DNA of 64,000 nucleotides from contig CAWBGE010000017.1 of the NCBI GenBank assembly GCA_963788185.1, positions 496,001-560,000 of the forward strand, given 5' to 3'. Shown piece by piece: positions 1 through 8,207 of the stretch; positions within the stretch are counted from its first letter, which is position 1, and each line of letters begins with the position of its first letter. The notes beneath the pieces were generated by a model that ran no database searches, was not told the DNA's origin, and worked only from the letters and a program-made list of their open reading frames with translations. The stretch comes from CAIWHR01 sp963788185. GTDB lineage: Bacteria; Pseudomonadota; Gammaproteobacteria; Burkholderiales; Casimicrobiaceae. Position numbers and translations under genes: made by a program.

Positions 1-180
1 CAGCGCCTGGGCGTCGACCAGGGTGCGCAGGTCAAGGTCAGGCAGGGCCGCGGCGAGGCGGTGCTGACCGCGGTTTGCGACGACGCCGTACCCGGAGGTG
101 TCGTGCGCATCGCGGCGGCGCACCTGTCGACCTGCGGGCTCGAGGGCCTGTCCGGCCCGATCGGTGTGGAACGGGCATGA
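1..180 (+). CDS. nuoG: NADH-quinone oxidoreductase subunit G, C-terminal end (partial)
   Basis: The first 180 bases are an open frame without a start, encoding the last 59 residues of a protein that ends in GLSGPIGVERA and stops with TGA at 178-180. The run of small and hydrophobic residues (GGVVRIAAAHLSTCGLEG) followed by a G-P-I tail is what I expect at the end of NuoG, the large iron-sulfur, molybdopterin-fold subunit of the complex I peripheral arm. Position directly before nuoH supports this. The body of the gene lies outside the window, so cluster ligands cannot be checked. It is separated from nuoH by a tandem repeat rather than the usual short junction. Confidence 0.85.
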   Translation, partial: QRLGVDQGAQVKVRQGRGEAVLTAVCDDAVPGGVVRIAAAHLSTCGLEGLSGPIGVERA

Positions 181-343
181 AACGACCCCCACGCTCACTA
201 CGTTCGCTGCCCCCCGAGGGGGCGCAGTCAGTGCCCTTCGGGCGGCCGGGCGGGCACTGGGATGAACGACCCCCACGCTCACTACGTTCGCTGCCCCCCG
301 AGGGGGCGCAGTCAGTGCCCTTCGGGCGGCCGGGCGGGCACTG
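181..343. repeat. Two tandem copies of a 79-bp hairpin repeat (84-bp period)
   Basis: A 79-bp unit at 181-259 is repeated without mismatch at 265-343, separated by GATGA-type linker bases. Each unit holds two hairpins. One is GCCCCC (209-214) with GGGGGC (218-223) around a 3-base loop. The other is CAGTGCCC (229-236) with GGGCACTG (252-259). The same pairs recur 84 bases later. The block fills the whole nuoG-nuoH spacer. Because the period is a multiple of three and contains no stop in the nuoH frame, it creates a spurious in-frame ATG at 262 ahead of the true nuoH start. I associate this sort of GC-rich intergenic unit with Burkholderiales genomes; that is recall, not a search. Confidence 0.9.
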
Positions 344-345
344 AC

Positions 346-1407
346 ATGAACACGCTGCTCGCTCCCGTCGCCGATCTGCTCGGACCCGCGTGGCCGGTGG
401 TCTGGACACTCGCCAAGATTGTCGTCGTTGCGGTGCCTCTGATCCTCGGCGTTGCCTACATGACGTTCGCCGAGCGCAAGATCATCGGCTGGATGCAGGT
501 GCGCATCGGCCCCAACCGCGTCGGCCCGCTCGGGCTGCTGCAGCCCTTCGCCGACGTCTTCAAGCTGATCTTCAAGGAGATCGTTGTCCCCACCGGCGCG
601 AGCCGGACGCTATTCTTCGTCGCGCCGATGCTGGCGCTCGGGCCGGCGCTGGCCGCCTGGGCGGTCGTGCCCTTCGCCGACGGGCTTGTCGTGGCCGACA
701 TCAACGCCGGGCTGCTCTACGTGCTCGCGATGAGTTCGGTCGGCGTCTACGGGATCATCCTTGCCGGCTGGGCGTCAAACTCCAAATACGCGTTCCTCGG
801 TTGCCTGCGCTCCGCGGCACAGATCGTGTCCTACGAGATCGCCATGGGCTTCGCGCTGGTGGGGGTGCTGCTGGCGGCCAACAGCCTCAACCTCTCCGAC
901 ATCGTGCGCGGCCAGGAGGGTGGGCTCGCCCACTGGTACTTCATCCCGCTCCTCCCGCTGTTCGTCGTCTACTTCGTCTCCGGCGTCGCCGAGACCAACC
1001 GCCATCCGTTCGACGTGGCGGAAGGCGAGTCCGAGATCGTCGCCGGGTTCCACGTCGAGTATTCCGGCGTCACCTTCGCGCTGTTCTTCCTCGCCGAATA
1101 CATGAACATGATCCTGATCGCGGCGCTCACCTCGATCATGTTCCTCGGCGGCTGGCTGTCGCCGTGGCCGTTGCTCAACAGTTCGACGATCATGGGCTTC
1201 GCCCCCTTCGGCGACGGCCTGCCCTGGCTGTTCGGCAAGATGGCGTTCGTGCTGTTCATCTTCCTGTGGATCCGGGCGACCTTCCCGCGCTACCGCTACG
1301 ACCAGATCATGCGGCTGGGCTGGAAAGTGTTCATTCCGGTCACGCTGGTGTGGATCGTGTTCGTCTCGGCCATGATGCAGACGCGCTTCGCGCCGCTGTT
1401 CCACTGA
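346..1407 (+). CDS. nuoH: NADH-quinone oxidoreductase subunit H
   Basis: Membrane subunit of complex I that joins the peripheral arm to the proton-pumping arm and forms much of the quinone chamber. The 353-residue product is a multi-helix protein. It carries the family's conserved first-loop text AERKIIGWMQVRIGPNRVGP and the acidic quinone-chamber loop FDVAEGESEIVAGFHVEYSG. I start it at the ATG at 346. An in-frame ATG at 262 exists, but the extra 28 residues would be encoded entirely by the tandem repeat and have no place in the family. The spacing to nuoI is 5 bases. No strong Shine-Dalgarno precedes 346, so translation may depend on the repeat's RNA structure. Confidence 0.96.
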   Translation: MNTLLAPVADLLGPAWPVVWTLAKIVVVAVPLILGVAYMTFAERKIIGWMQVRIGPNRVGPLGLLQPFADVFKLIFKEIVVPTGASRTLFFVAPMLALGPALAAWAVVPFADGLVVADINAGLLYVLAMSSVGVYGIILAGWASNSKYAFLGCLRSAAQIVSYEIAMGFALVGVLLAANSLNLSDIVRGQEGGLAHWYFIPLLPLFVVYFVSGVAETNRHPFDVAEGESEIVAGFHVEYSGVTFALFFLAEYMNMILIAALTSIMFLGGWLSPWPLLNSSTIMGFAPFGDGLPWLFGKMAFVLFIFLWIRATFPRYRYDQIMRLGWKVFIPVTLVWIVFVSAMMQTRFAPLFH

Positions 1408-1412
1408 GGGCG

Positions 1413-1910
1413 ATGACGATGCTCGACCGTATCAATCGTCTTCTCAACACCTGGCTGCTGCTCGAGTTGTTCCGCGGCCTGCGCCTCACCGGCAGGCACC
1501 TGTTCGCACGCAAGGTCACCGTCCAGTTCCCCGAAGAGAAGACACCCCAGAGCCCGCGTTTCCGCGGCCTGCACGCGCTGCGGCGCTATCCGAACGGCGA
1601 GGAGCGCTGCATCGCCTGCAAGCTGTGCGAGGCCGTATGTCCGGCGCTCGCCATCACCATCGAGTCCGAGCAGCGCGCCGACGGCAGCCGGCGGACGACG
1701 CGCTACGACATCGATCTCACCAAGTGCATCTTCTGCGGCTTCTGCGAGGAGAGCTGCCCCGTCGACTCGATCGTCGAGACGCGAATCCTCGAATACCACG
1801 GCGAGAAGCGCGGCGATCTCTACTACACCAAGGAGATGCTGCTCGCGGTGGGCGACCGCTACGAAGAGCAGATCGCGAAGGACCGCGCGGACGACGCGCG
1901 ATTCCGCTAG
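1413..1910 (+). CDS. nuoI: NADH-quinone oxidoreductase subunit I
   Basis: Peripheral-arm ferredoxin-like subunit that carries two [4Fe-4S] clusters (N6a and N6b) passing electrons towards N2 and quinone. The 165-residue product has two classical motifs, CIACKLCEAVCP starting near residue 66 and CIFCGFCEESCP near residue 105, each with the following Pro. The N-terminal LLLELFRGLRLTGRHLF is the amphipathic membrane-anchoring stretch of NuoI. The ATG at 1413 lies 5 bases after the nuoH stop; a second ATG at 1419 is possible. Length is typical (about 162-165 residues). Confidence 0.96.
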   Translation: MTMLDRINRLLNTWLLLELFRGLRLTGRHLFARKVTVQFPEEKTPQSPRFRGLHALRRYPNGEERCIACKLCEAVCPALAITIESEQRADGSRRTTRYDIDLTKCIFCGFCEESCPVDSIVETRILEYHGEKRGDLYYTKEMLLAVGDRYEEQIAKDRADDARFR

Positions 1911-1926
1911 CGCTCCCGACGATCCC

Positions 1927-2529
1927 ATGACCCTCCCGACTCTTCTCTTCTATGCGTTCTCGGCGATCCTCGTGTTCGCGGCGCTGCGCGTCGTGACCGC
2001 GCGCAATCCCGTGCACGCGGCGCTTTGGCTGGTGCTCGCCTTCTTCACCGCGGCGGCGCACTGGCTGATGCTGAGTGCCGAGTTCCTCGCCATCGTGCTG
2101 GTGCTGGTCTACGTCGGCGCGGTGATGGTGCTGTTCCTGTTCGTGGTGATGATGCTCGACGTCAATTTCGACAACCTGCGCGACCGATTCAGGAGTTACA
2201 TCCCGTTTGCGGTGGCCATCGGGGCGCTCGTCCTCGTCGAGATGGCGCTGGTGCTCCTCGGCAGCGCGCTGCGCCCCGTCGCGGGCGTCGGCGCCGTGCG
2301 GGACGGGGGCAGCAACACCCGGGCGCTGGGTCTCCTGCTCTACACCGACTACGCATACGCGTTCGAGCTCGCCGCGGTCGTGCTGCTCGTCGCCATCATC
2401 GCGGCGATAGCGCTTACCCACCGACAGCGGCGGGCGACCAAATACCAGGATCCGGGCGAGCAGGTAAAGGTGCGGGCGCGGGACCGGTTGCGCATATTGC
2501 AGGTACCGTCCGAGAAGCGGGATCGCTGA
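1927..2529 (+). CDS. nuoJ: NADH-quinone oxidoreductase subunit J
   Basis: Membrane-arm subunit of complex I with five predicted helices. Its third helix takes part in the conformational coupling between quinone reduction and proton pumping. The 200-residue product contains the family's diagnostic segment EFLAIVLVLVYVGAVMVLFLF, followed by the polar text VMMLDVNFDNLRD. The C-terminal 30 residues are basic and hydrophilic, as usual in betaproteobacteria. It starts 16 bases after nuoI and is followed by an 87-base spacer with no further gene before nuoK. Confidence 0.95.
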   Translation: MTLPTLLFYAFSAILVFAALRVVTARNPVHAALWLVLAFFTAAAHWLMLSAEFLAIVLVLVYVGAVMVLFLFVVMMLDVNFDNLRDRFRSYIPFAVAIGALVLVEMALVLLGSALRPVAGVGAVRDGGSNTRALGLLLYTDYAYAFELAAVVLLVAIIAAIALTHRQRRATKYQDPGEQVKVRARDRLRILQVPSEKRDR

Positions 2530-2616
2530 CGGGCGCGCGGCCGGACGGCGTTCCACGCCGGGGCGGGCCCGGGAGACAGCACGGAAGCAGCGGCAACGGA
2601 AGGCAGGGAGATTTTC

Positions 2617-2937
2617 GTGACATTGGCAGCGGCACCGACGCTTTCGCACTACCTCGTGCTGGGGGCGATCCTGTTCGCCATCGCGATGGCGGGGATTTTC
2701 CTGAACCGCAAGAACGTCATCATCCTGCTGATGGCGATCGAGCTGATGCTGCTCGCCGTCAACACCAACTTCATCGCCTTCTCCTCGTTCATGAACGACA
2801 TGGCGGGGCAGGTGTTCGTGTTCTTCATCCTGACGGTGGCGGCAGCCGAGTCGGCGATCGGGCTGGCAATCCTCGTGCTGCTGTTCCGCAACCTGGGCTC
2901 GATCGACGTCGAGGACATGGACCGGCTGAAGGGCTGA
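2617..2937 (+). CDS. nuoK: NADH-quinone oxidoreductase subunit K
   Basis: Three-helix antiporter-like subunit (MrpC homologue) in the proton path of complex I. The product of 106 residues has the two membrane-buried glutamates of the family, one in LLMAIELMLLAVN and one in AAAESAIGLAILVLLFR. I use the GTG at 2617, which follows a good ribosome-binding stretch (AGGCAGGGAG, 2601-2610) at normal spacing; this gives an N-terminus about five residues longer than the usual 101. It is 10 bases ahead of nuoL. Confidence 0.94.
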   Translation: MTLAAAPTLSHYLVLGAILFAIAMAGIFLNRKNVIILLMAIELMLLAVNTNFIAFSSFMNDMAGQVFVFFILTVAAAESAIGLAILVLLFRNLGSIDVEDMDRLKG

Positions 2938-2947
2938 GACCGACATC

Positions 2948-4984
2948 ATGACGATGCAGCAGCTCTACCTCCTCGTCCCGCTCGCGCCGCTGGTGGGCGC
3001 GGTCGTCGTCGGTCTCTTCGGGCCGAAGCTCGGCCGCGGCGTGTCGCACTGGCTGTGCATCCTGGGTGTCGCCGTGGCGACGGGCGCGTCGGTCGTCGTC
3101 TGGCGCGACGTGATGGCCGGCCACAGCTTCAACGGCGATATCTACACCTGGCTGCAGTCGGGAGCGCTCAAGCTCGCGGTCGGATTCCTGATCGATCCGC
3201 TGACCGCGACGATGATGGTCGTCGTCACCTTCGTCTCGCTGATGGTCCACATCTACACGATCGGCTACATGGCCGAAGACCCGGGATACACCCGCTTCTT
3301 CTCGTACATCTCGCTGTTCACCTTCTCGATGCTGATGCTGGTGATGAGCAACAATTTCCTCCAGCTCTTCTTCGGCTGGGAAGCGGTGGGGCTCGTGTCC
3401 TATCTGCTGATCGGCTTCTGGTACACGCGGCCCACCGCGATCTACGCCAACCTCAAGGCGTTCCTCGTCAATCGCGTCGGCGACTTCGGCTTCGTGCTGG
3501 GCATCGGCCTGGTGCTCGCGTATTTCGGCAGCCTCGACTACGCGCAGGTGTTCGCGAAGTCGGCGGCGCTGGCGTCAACGACGATCAACCTCTGGGCTGA
3601 CGAGCAGTGGTCGCTGATGACCGTCGTCTGCATCTGCCTGTTCATCGGCGCCATGGGCAAGAGCGCGCAGGTGCCGCTGCACGTGTGGCTGCCCGACTCG
3701 ATGGAGGGCCCGACGCCGATCTCGGCGCTGATCCACGCGGCGACGATGGTCACCGCCGGCATCTTCATGGTCGCGCGGATGAGCCCGCTGTTCGAGTTGT
3801 CCGAGACCGCGCTGTCGTTCGTCACCGTGATCGGTGCGACGACGGCGCTGTTCATGGCCTTCCTCGGCATCATTCAGAACGACATCAAGCGCGTGGTCGC
3901 GTATTCGACGCTTTCGCAGCTGGGCTACATGACGGTGGCGCTGGGCGTGTCCGCGTACTCGGCGGCCATCTTCCACCTGATGACGCACGCTTTCTTCAAG
4001 GCGCTGCTGTTCCTGGGCGCGGGGTCGGTGATCGTCGCCCTTCACCACGAGCAGGACCTGCGGCGCATGGGCGGGCTGCGCAAATACATGCCGATCACCT
4101 GGATCACCGCGGTGGTGGGTTCGCTCGCGCTGGCCGGCATCCCGCCGTTCGCCGGCTTCTTCTCCAAGGACGCGATCATCGAGGCGGTGCACGCGTCGAA
4201 GATCGGGGGACACGGCTATGCCTACTTCGCGGTGCTGACGGGTGTCTTCGTCACCGCCTTCTACTCGTTCCGGATGCTGTTCCTCGCTTTCCACGGCAAG
4301 GAGCGCTTCGACGTGTCGGGGGACACCCACCATGACGATCACGCCGCCGACCGCCACGATGCCGGGCACGAGGCCGGCGACGAGCCCGATGCGCACGGCC
4401 ATCACGGAGGCCCGCCGAAGGAGAGCCGCTGGGTCATCACCGTGCCGCTCGTGCTGCTGGCCATTCCGTCGGTGTTCACCGGATGGACGTACATGGAGCC
4501 GATGCTGTTCGGCGGCTATTTCGGCGACTCGATCGTCGTCCGGCCCGAGCACGCGGTACTGTGGGAGTTGCAGAGCGAGTGGCGCGGCGTGGTGGCCTTC
4601 ATCCGGCATGGGGTGATGAGCCTGCCGTTCTGGCTGGCGCTCGCCGGCATCGCGGCGGCGTGGTACTGCTACCTCGTCAATCCGGCGCTGCCCACGCGCA
4701 TCAGGTCGGCGGTCCGCCCTGTCTACACGCTGCTCGACAACAAGTACTACTTCGACCGCTTCAACGACTGGTTCTGGGCCGGCGGCGCGCGGCGGCTGGG
4801 CGGCGTCCTGTCGACGGTCGGCGACCGGACGATCATCGACGGCATCCTCGTCAACGGGTCGGCGCGCGTGGTCGGCCGGGTCGCGGCGCTGCTGCGGCAT
4901 CTGCAGTCGGGGTACGTCTATCACTACGCATTCACGATGATCATCGGTCTCTTCGCCTTCCTCACCTGGTGGCTGGGGCTCTGA
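2948..4984 (+). CDS. nuoL: NADH-quinone oxidoreductase subunit L
   Basis: Largest antiporter-like pump subunit, at the distal end of the membrane arm, homologous to MrpA. The 678-residue product carries the core motifs NLKAFLVNRVGDFGF, LHVWLPDSMEGPTPISALIHAATMV and a C-terminal hydrophobic extension expected to form the lateral helix and last anchor. An unusual feature is a strongly His/Asp-rich hydrophilic loop at about residues 458-492 (THHDDHAADRHDAGHE and onward), between the pump domain and the C-terminal part. Some other proteobacterial NuoL proteins have charged insertions here, but the density of His is notable. It is 30 bases ahead of nuoM. Confidence 0.96.
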   Translation: MTMQQLYLLVPLAPLVGAVVVGLFGPKLGRGVSHWLCILGVAVATGASVVVWRDVMAGHSFNGDIYTWLQSGALKLAVGFLIDPLTATMMVVVTFVSLMVHIYTIGYMAEDPGYTRFFSYISLFTFSMLMLVMSNNFLQLFFGWEAVGLVSYLLIGFWYTRPTAIYANLKAFLVNRVGDFGFVLGIGLVLAYFGSLDYAQVFAKSAALASTTINLWADEQWSLMTVVCICLFIGAMGKSAQVPLHVWLPDSMEGPTPISALIHAATMVTAGIFMVARMSPLFELSETALSFVTVIGATTALFMAFLGIIQNDIKRVVAYSTLSQLGYMTVALGVSAYSAAIFHLMTHAFFKALLFLGAGSVIVALHHEQDLRRMGGLRKYMPITWITAVVGSLALAGIPPFAGFFSKDAIIEAVHASKIGGHGYAYFAVLTGVFVTAFYSFRMLFLAFHGKERFDVSGDTHHDDHAADRHDAGHEAGDEPDAHGHHGGPPKESRWVITVPLVLLAIPSVFTGWTYMEPMLFGGYFGDSIVVRPEHAVLWELQSEWRGVVAFIRHGVMSLPFWLALAGIAAAWYCYLVNPALPTRIRSAVRPVYTLLDNKYYFDRFNDWFWAGGARRLGGVLSTVGDRTIIDGILVNGSARVVGRVAALLRHLQSGYVYHYAFTMIIGLFAFLTWWLGL

Positions 4985-5014
4985 ACACGGTCCGCTACTC
5001 GAAGAACCCTCGCC

Positions 5015-6484
5015 ATGCCGTATCTCTCCCTCGCCATCTGGATTCCGATCGCTGCCGGTTTCGCGGTGCTGGCCAACGGCCGCGATCGCGACGCCGGGAT
5101 GGCGCGCCGGATCGCGCTCGTCGGTGCGCTGGCGGGGTTCCTGGTGACCTTGCCGCTGTGGATCCACTTCGACCCCGGCACGTCCGACATGCAGTTCGTC
5201 GAGAGCGCGGAGTGGATTCCGCGCTTCGACGTCCGCTACCTGCTCGGGGTGGACGGGATCTCGATGCTGTTCGTGCTGCTCAACAGCCTGATGACGCTGC
5301 TGGTCGTGTGGGCCGGCTGGGAAGCGATCCAGAAGCGAGTCGCGCAGTACAACGCGGCGTTCCTGATCATGTCGGGGCTGATCAACGGCTCCTTCGTCGC
5401 GCTCGACGGCGTGCTGTTCTACGTCTTTTTCGAGGCGCTGCTGATCCCGATGTACCTCATCATCGGCATCTGGGGCGGACCGAACCGCGTCTACGCGGCG
5501 GTCAAGTTCTTCCTGTACACGCTGCTGGGCTCGCTGCTGATGCTGGTGGCGCTGATCTACCTGTACCGTGTCTCGGAGTCGTTCTCGATCATCGACTGGT
5601 ACCACGTCCCGCTGGCGCTGAAGACGCAGCTGCTGCTCTTCGTCGCCTTCTTCCTGGCTTTCGCCGTCAAGGTGCCGATGTGGCCGGTGCACACCTGGCT
5701 TCCCGACGCCCACGTCGAGGCGCCGACCGGCGGCTCGGTGATCCTGGCGGCGATCACGCTGAAGATCGGGGCCTACGGCTTCGTCCGCTTCATCCTGCCG
5801 ATCCTTCCCGACGCCTCGCGCCATCTCTCCGGCTTCGTCATCACGCTGTCGCTGATCGCCGTGGTCTACATCGGATTCGTCGCACTGGTGCAGGGTGACA
5901 TGAAGAAGCTGATCGCCTATTCGTCGATCTCGCACATGGGCTTCGTCACGCTGGGTTTTTTCCTGTTCAGCCAGCTGGGCGCGGAGGGCGCGCTGGTGCA
6001 GATGATCTCGCACGGCTTCGTCTCGGCGGCGATGTTCCTGTGCGTGGGCGTGATGTACGACCGCGTGCACAGCCGGCAGATCGCCGACTACGGCGGGGTC
6101 GCCAACACGATGCCCAGGTTCGCTGCGTTCATGGTGCTGTTCTCGATGGCCAATGCCGGGCTGCCGGCGACGTCGGGCTTCGTCGGCGAGTTCCTGGTGA
6201 TCCTCGCGGCCGTCAAGGCGAACTTCTGGCTGGGTTTTCTCGCAGCGACGACGCTGATCCTCGGCGCTGCGTACACGCTGTGGATGGTGAAGCGCGTGAT
6301 ATTCGGCGCCGTTTCCAGTGAACACGTCCGGGGCCTCGCGGATCTGAATCGCCGCGAGTTCTGGCTGCTGGCCGTGCTGGCCGTGCTGGTGATCGCCCTG
6401 GGCGTCTATCCGAAGCCCTTCGTCGACGTGATGCACGTATCGGTGTCCGATCTTCTCGCCCACGTCGCCAAGAGCAAGCTCTAG
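5015..6484 (+). CDS. nuoM: NADH-quinone oxidoreductase subunit M
   Basis: Second antiporter-like proton-pumping subunit, homologous to MrpD. The 489-residue product has the expected YNAAFLIMSGLINGSFVALD region, the pump-channel motif PVHTWLPDAHVEAPTGGSVILA and the lysine-bearing segment QGDMKKLIAYSSISHMG. The early VEWIPRFDVRYLLGVDGISM-type text is also typical. The stop codon (TAG, 6482-6484) lies inside the left arm of the inverted-repeat element that separates it from nuoN. Confidence 0.96.
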   Translation: MPYLSLAIWIPIAAGFAVLANGRDRDAGMARRIALVGALAGFLVTLPLWIHFDPGTSDMQFVESAEWIPRFDVRYLLGVDGISMLFVLLNSLMTLLVVWAGWEAIQKRVAQYNAAFLIMSGLINGSFVALDGVLFYVFFEALLIPMYLIIGIWGGPNRVYAAVKFFLYTLLGSLLMLVALIYLYRVSESFSIIDWYHVPLALKTQLLLFVAFFLAFAVKVPMWPVHTWLPDAHVEAPTGGSVILAAITLKIGAYGFVRFILPILPDASRHLSGFVITLSLIAVVYIGFVALVQGDMKKLIAYSSISHMGFVTLGFFLFSQLGAEGALVQMISHGFVSAAMFLCVGVMYDRVHSRQIADYGGVANTMPRFAAFMVLFSMANAGLPATSGFVGEFLVILAAVKANFWLGFLAATTLILGAAYTLWMVKRVIFGAVSSEHVRGLADLNRREFWLLAVLAVLVIALGVYPKPFVDVMHVSVSDLLAHVAKSKL

Positions 6485-6648
6485 TACCGCAACCCATAAA
6501 TTTCGCTATGTTCGAACCGCCCCGCATCGTCACCGGCCTTGTCGCTCATCCTCGCAATAGCACGGCCTATTGCTGCGGTTCGCTTCGCGCCGCTGCCGCG
6601 CGGATGCGGCTCTCGGCATGTACGCAAACTCATGGGTCGCGGTACTAG
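6481..6648. repeat. 168-bp imperfectly palindromic element with 17-bp terminal inverted repeats
   Basis: The ends 6481-6497 (CTAGTACCGCAACCCAT) and 6632-6648 are inverted copies differing at one base. Inside, the arms keep imperfect complementarity. Almost at the centre is a small perfect hairpin, GCAATAG (6554-6560) with CTATTGC (6567-6573), whose midpoint is within 1 base of the element's midpoint. The element fills nearly the whole nuoM-nuoN gap and supplies the nuoM stop codon. It codes for nothing. Size, terminal inverted repeats and a CTAG end suggest a MITE-like or palindromic dispersed element. No flanking target duplication was established and no second copy is in the window. Confidence 0.75.
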
Positions 6649-6663
6649 CAGGCGTTCCACGAC

Positions 6664-8106
6664 ATGACCTTCTCGCTGCTGCCGGTACTTCCCGAAATCG
6701 TCCTGCTGGCCGCCGGCTGCGCGGTGCTGCTGCTCGATCTCTTCCTGCCCCGTTCGCAGCGGCACTGGAGCTTCTGGCTCACCCAGGCGACGCTGCTCTG
6801 CTGCGCGTGGATCACCGTGGTAACGGCGCAGCTGGAGCCGGTGCGGGCGTTCAACGGCCTGGTGATCGACGACATGCTGGCCGATTTCCTCGAGCTGATC
6901 GCGACCATCGCGGTGTCGCTGATGCTTTTCTATTCCCGCGGCTACCTCGTCGCGCGCGGCCTTTTCCGCGGCGAGACGCTGGTGCTGACGCTGTTCGCGC
7001 TGCTGGGAATGATGGTGATGATCTCCGCTGGCAGCCTTCTCACCCTCTACCTTGGCCTCGAGCTCCTGGCGCTCTGCCTGTATTCGATGGTGGCGATGCA
7101 TCGCACGTCGAAGGCGGCTTCGGAGGCGGCGATGAAGTATTTCGTCCTCGGGGCGCTGGCGTCGGGGATGCTGCTCTACGGCATGTCGATGATCTACGGC
7201 GCCACCGGTTCGCTCGACATCCACCGCATCGCCCGGACGATCCTGTCAGGGCGCGGCAACGGTCCCATCCTGCTGTTCGGTCTGGTGTTCCTGGTGTCGG
7301 GCATCGCGTTCAAGCTGGGGGTCGTCCCGTACCACATGTGGGTGCCCGACGTTTATCAAGGCGCGCCGACCCCCGTCACGCTGCTCATCGGCACGGCGCC
7401 CAAGCTCGCCGCGTTCGCGTTCACGCTGCGGCTGCTCGCGGTCGCGCTCGACGGATTCCAGTTCGACTGGCAGGGGATGCTGCTCGTGCTGTCGCTCTCG
7501 TCGATGGTCCTGGGCAACCTCGTCGCCATCGCGCAGACCAACATCAAGCGCATGCTGGCCTATTCGACGATTGCCAACATGGGCTTCATGCTGCTGGGAT
7601 TCGTCGCCGCCGACCTCGCGGGGTACAGCGCGGCAATGTTCTACGTGATCGTCTACGTGCTGACGACGCTCGCTTCGTTCGGCATGGTGATGCTGCTGTC
7701 GCGCGAAGGCTTCGAGGCCGACCGGATCGAGGACTTCCGGGGCCTCAACCAGCGCTCGCCGTGGTGGGCGTTCATCATGCTCCTGGTGATGTTCTCGTTG
7801 GCGGGGGTGCCGCCGACGCTGGGGTTCTACGCCAAGTTCACGGTCATCGAGGCGGCAGTCAGCGCCGGCTTCATCTGGCTCGCCGTGGCGGCCGTGCTGG
7901 CGTCGCTGGTGGGCGCCTTCTACTACCTGCGCATTGTCAAGGTGATGTATTTCGAGGACGCGGTCGACAGCGCGCCGCTGGTCGCGCGCGGCGACACGCG
8001 GGCGCTGCTCTCGGCCAACGGCCTTGCGCTGCTGGTATTCGGCGTGCTGCCGCAGCCGCTGATGGGACTCTGCGTGGTGGCGCTTGCCCAGTCGGGCTTC
8101 CTGTGA
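6664..8106 (+). CDS. nuoN: NADH-quinone oxidoreductase subunit N
   Basis: Third antiporter-like pump subunit of complex I, next to NuoK and NuoA/J in the membrane arm. The 480-residue product has the pump motifs MKYFVLGALASGMLLYG, LVPYHMWVPDVYQGAPTP-type text (here VVPYHMWVPDVYQGAPTP) and TNIKRMLAYSTIANMGFMLLG. It is the last nuo gene here; the next gene downstream belongs to a different pathway after a 101-base gap. The 7-bp inverted repeat at 8120-8126/8141-8147 in that gap has no T-run, so termination there is unproven. Confidence 0.96.
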   Translation: MTFSLLPVLPEIVLLAAGCAVLLLDLFLPRSQRHWSFWLTQATLLCCAWITVVTAQLEPVRAFNGLVIDDMLADFLELIATIAVSLMLFYSRGYLVARGLFRGETLVLTLFALLGMMVMISAGSLLTLYLGLELLALCLYSMVAMHRTSKAASEAAMKYFVLGALASGMLLYGMSMIYGATGSLDIHRIARTILSGRGNGPILLFGLVFLVSGIAFKLGVVPYHMWVPDVYQGAPTPVTLLIGTAPKLAAFAFTLRLLAVALDGFQFDWQGMLLVLSLSSMVLGNLVAIAQTNIKRMLAYSTIANMGFMLLGFVAADLAGYSAAMFYVIVYVLTTLASFGMVMLLSREGFEADRIEDFRGLNQRSPWWAFIMLLVMFSLAGVPPTLGFYAKFTVIEAAVSAGFIWLAVAAVLASLVGAFYYLRIVKVMYFEDAVDSAPLVARGDTRALLSANGLALLVFGVLPQPLMGLCVVALAQSGFL

Positions 8107-8207
8107 CCGATTGAAGTGGCGGGATCCGCAGCGCCCGCCTGATCCCGGACGCGCGAACGGGTTCGAAAATAGCCCATGGTAAAGTTCTGCTTTCGGGGAG
8201 CACCATC

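Noticed and set aside
181..343. CRISPR-like repeat array between nuoG and nuoH
   Set aside because: The units are directly adjacent without unique spacers and each is a double hairpin; there are only two copies and no cas gene.
262..345. NuoH start at the ATG at 262
   Set aside because: The added 28 residues are the translation of the tandem repeat and resemble no NuoH N-terminus; the ATG at 346 gives the normal length and sequence.
3575..6463. 962-codon minus-strand frame opposite nuoL and nuoM
   Set aside because: Same codon-bias artefact; His/Arg/Asp-rich translation with no hydrophobic core, opposite well-conserved genes.
8120..8147. Terminator after nuoN
   Set aside because: A 7-bp inverted repeat with a 14-base loop and no T-run; too weak to call.
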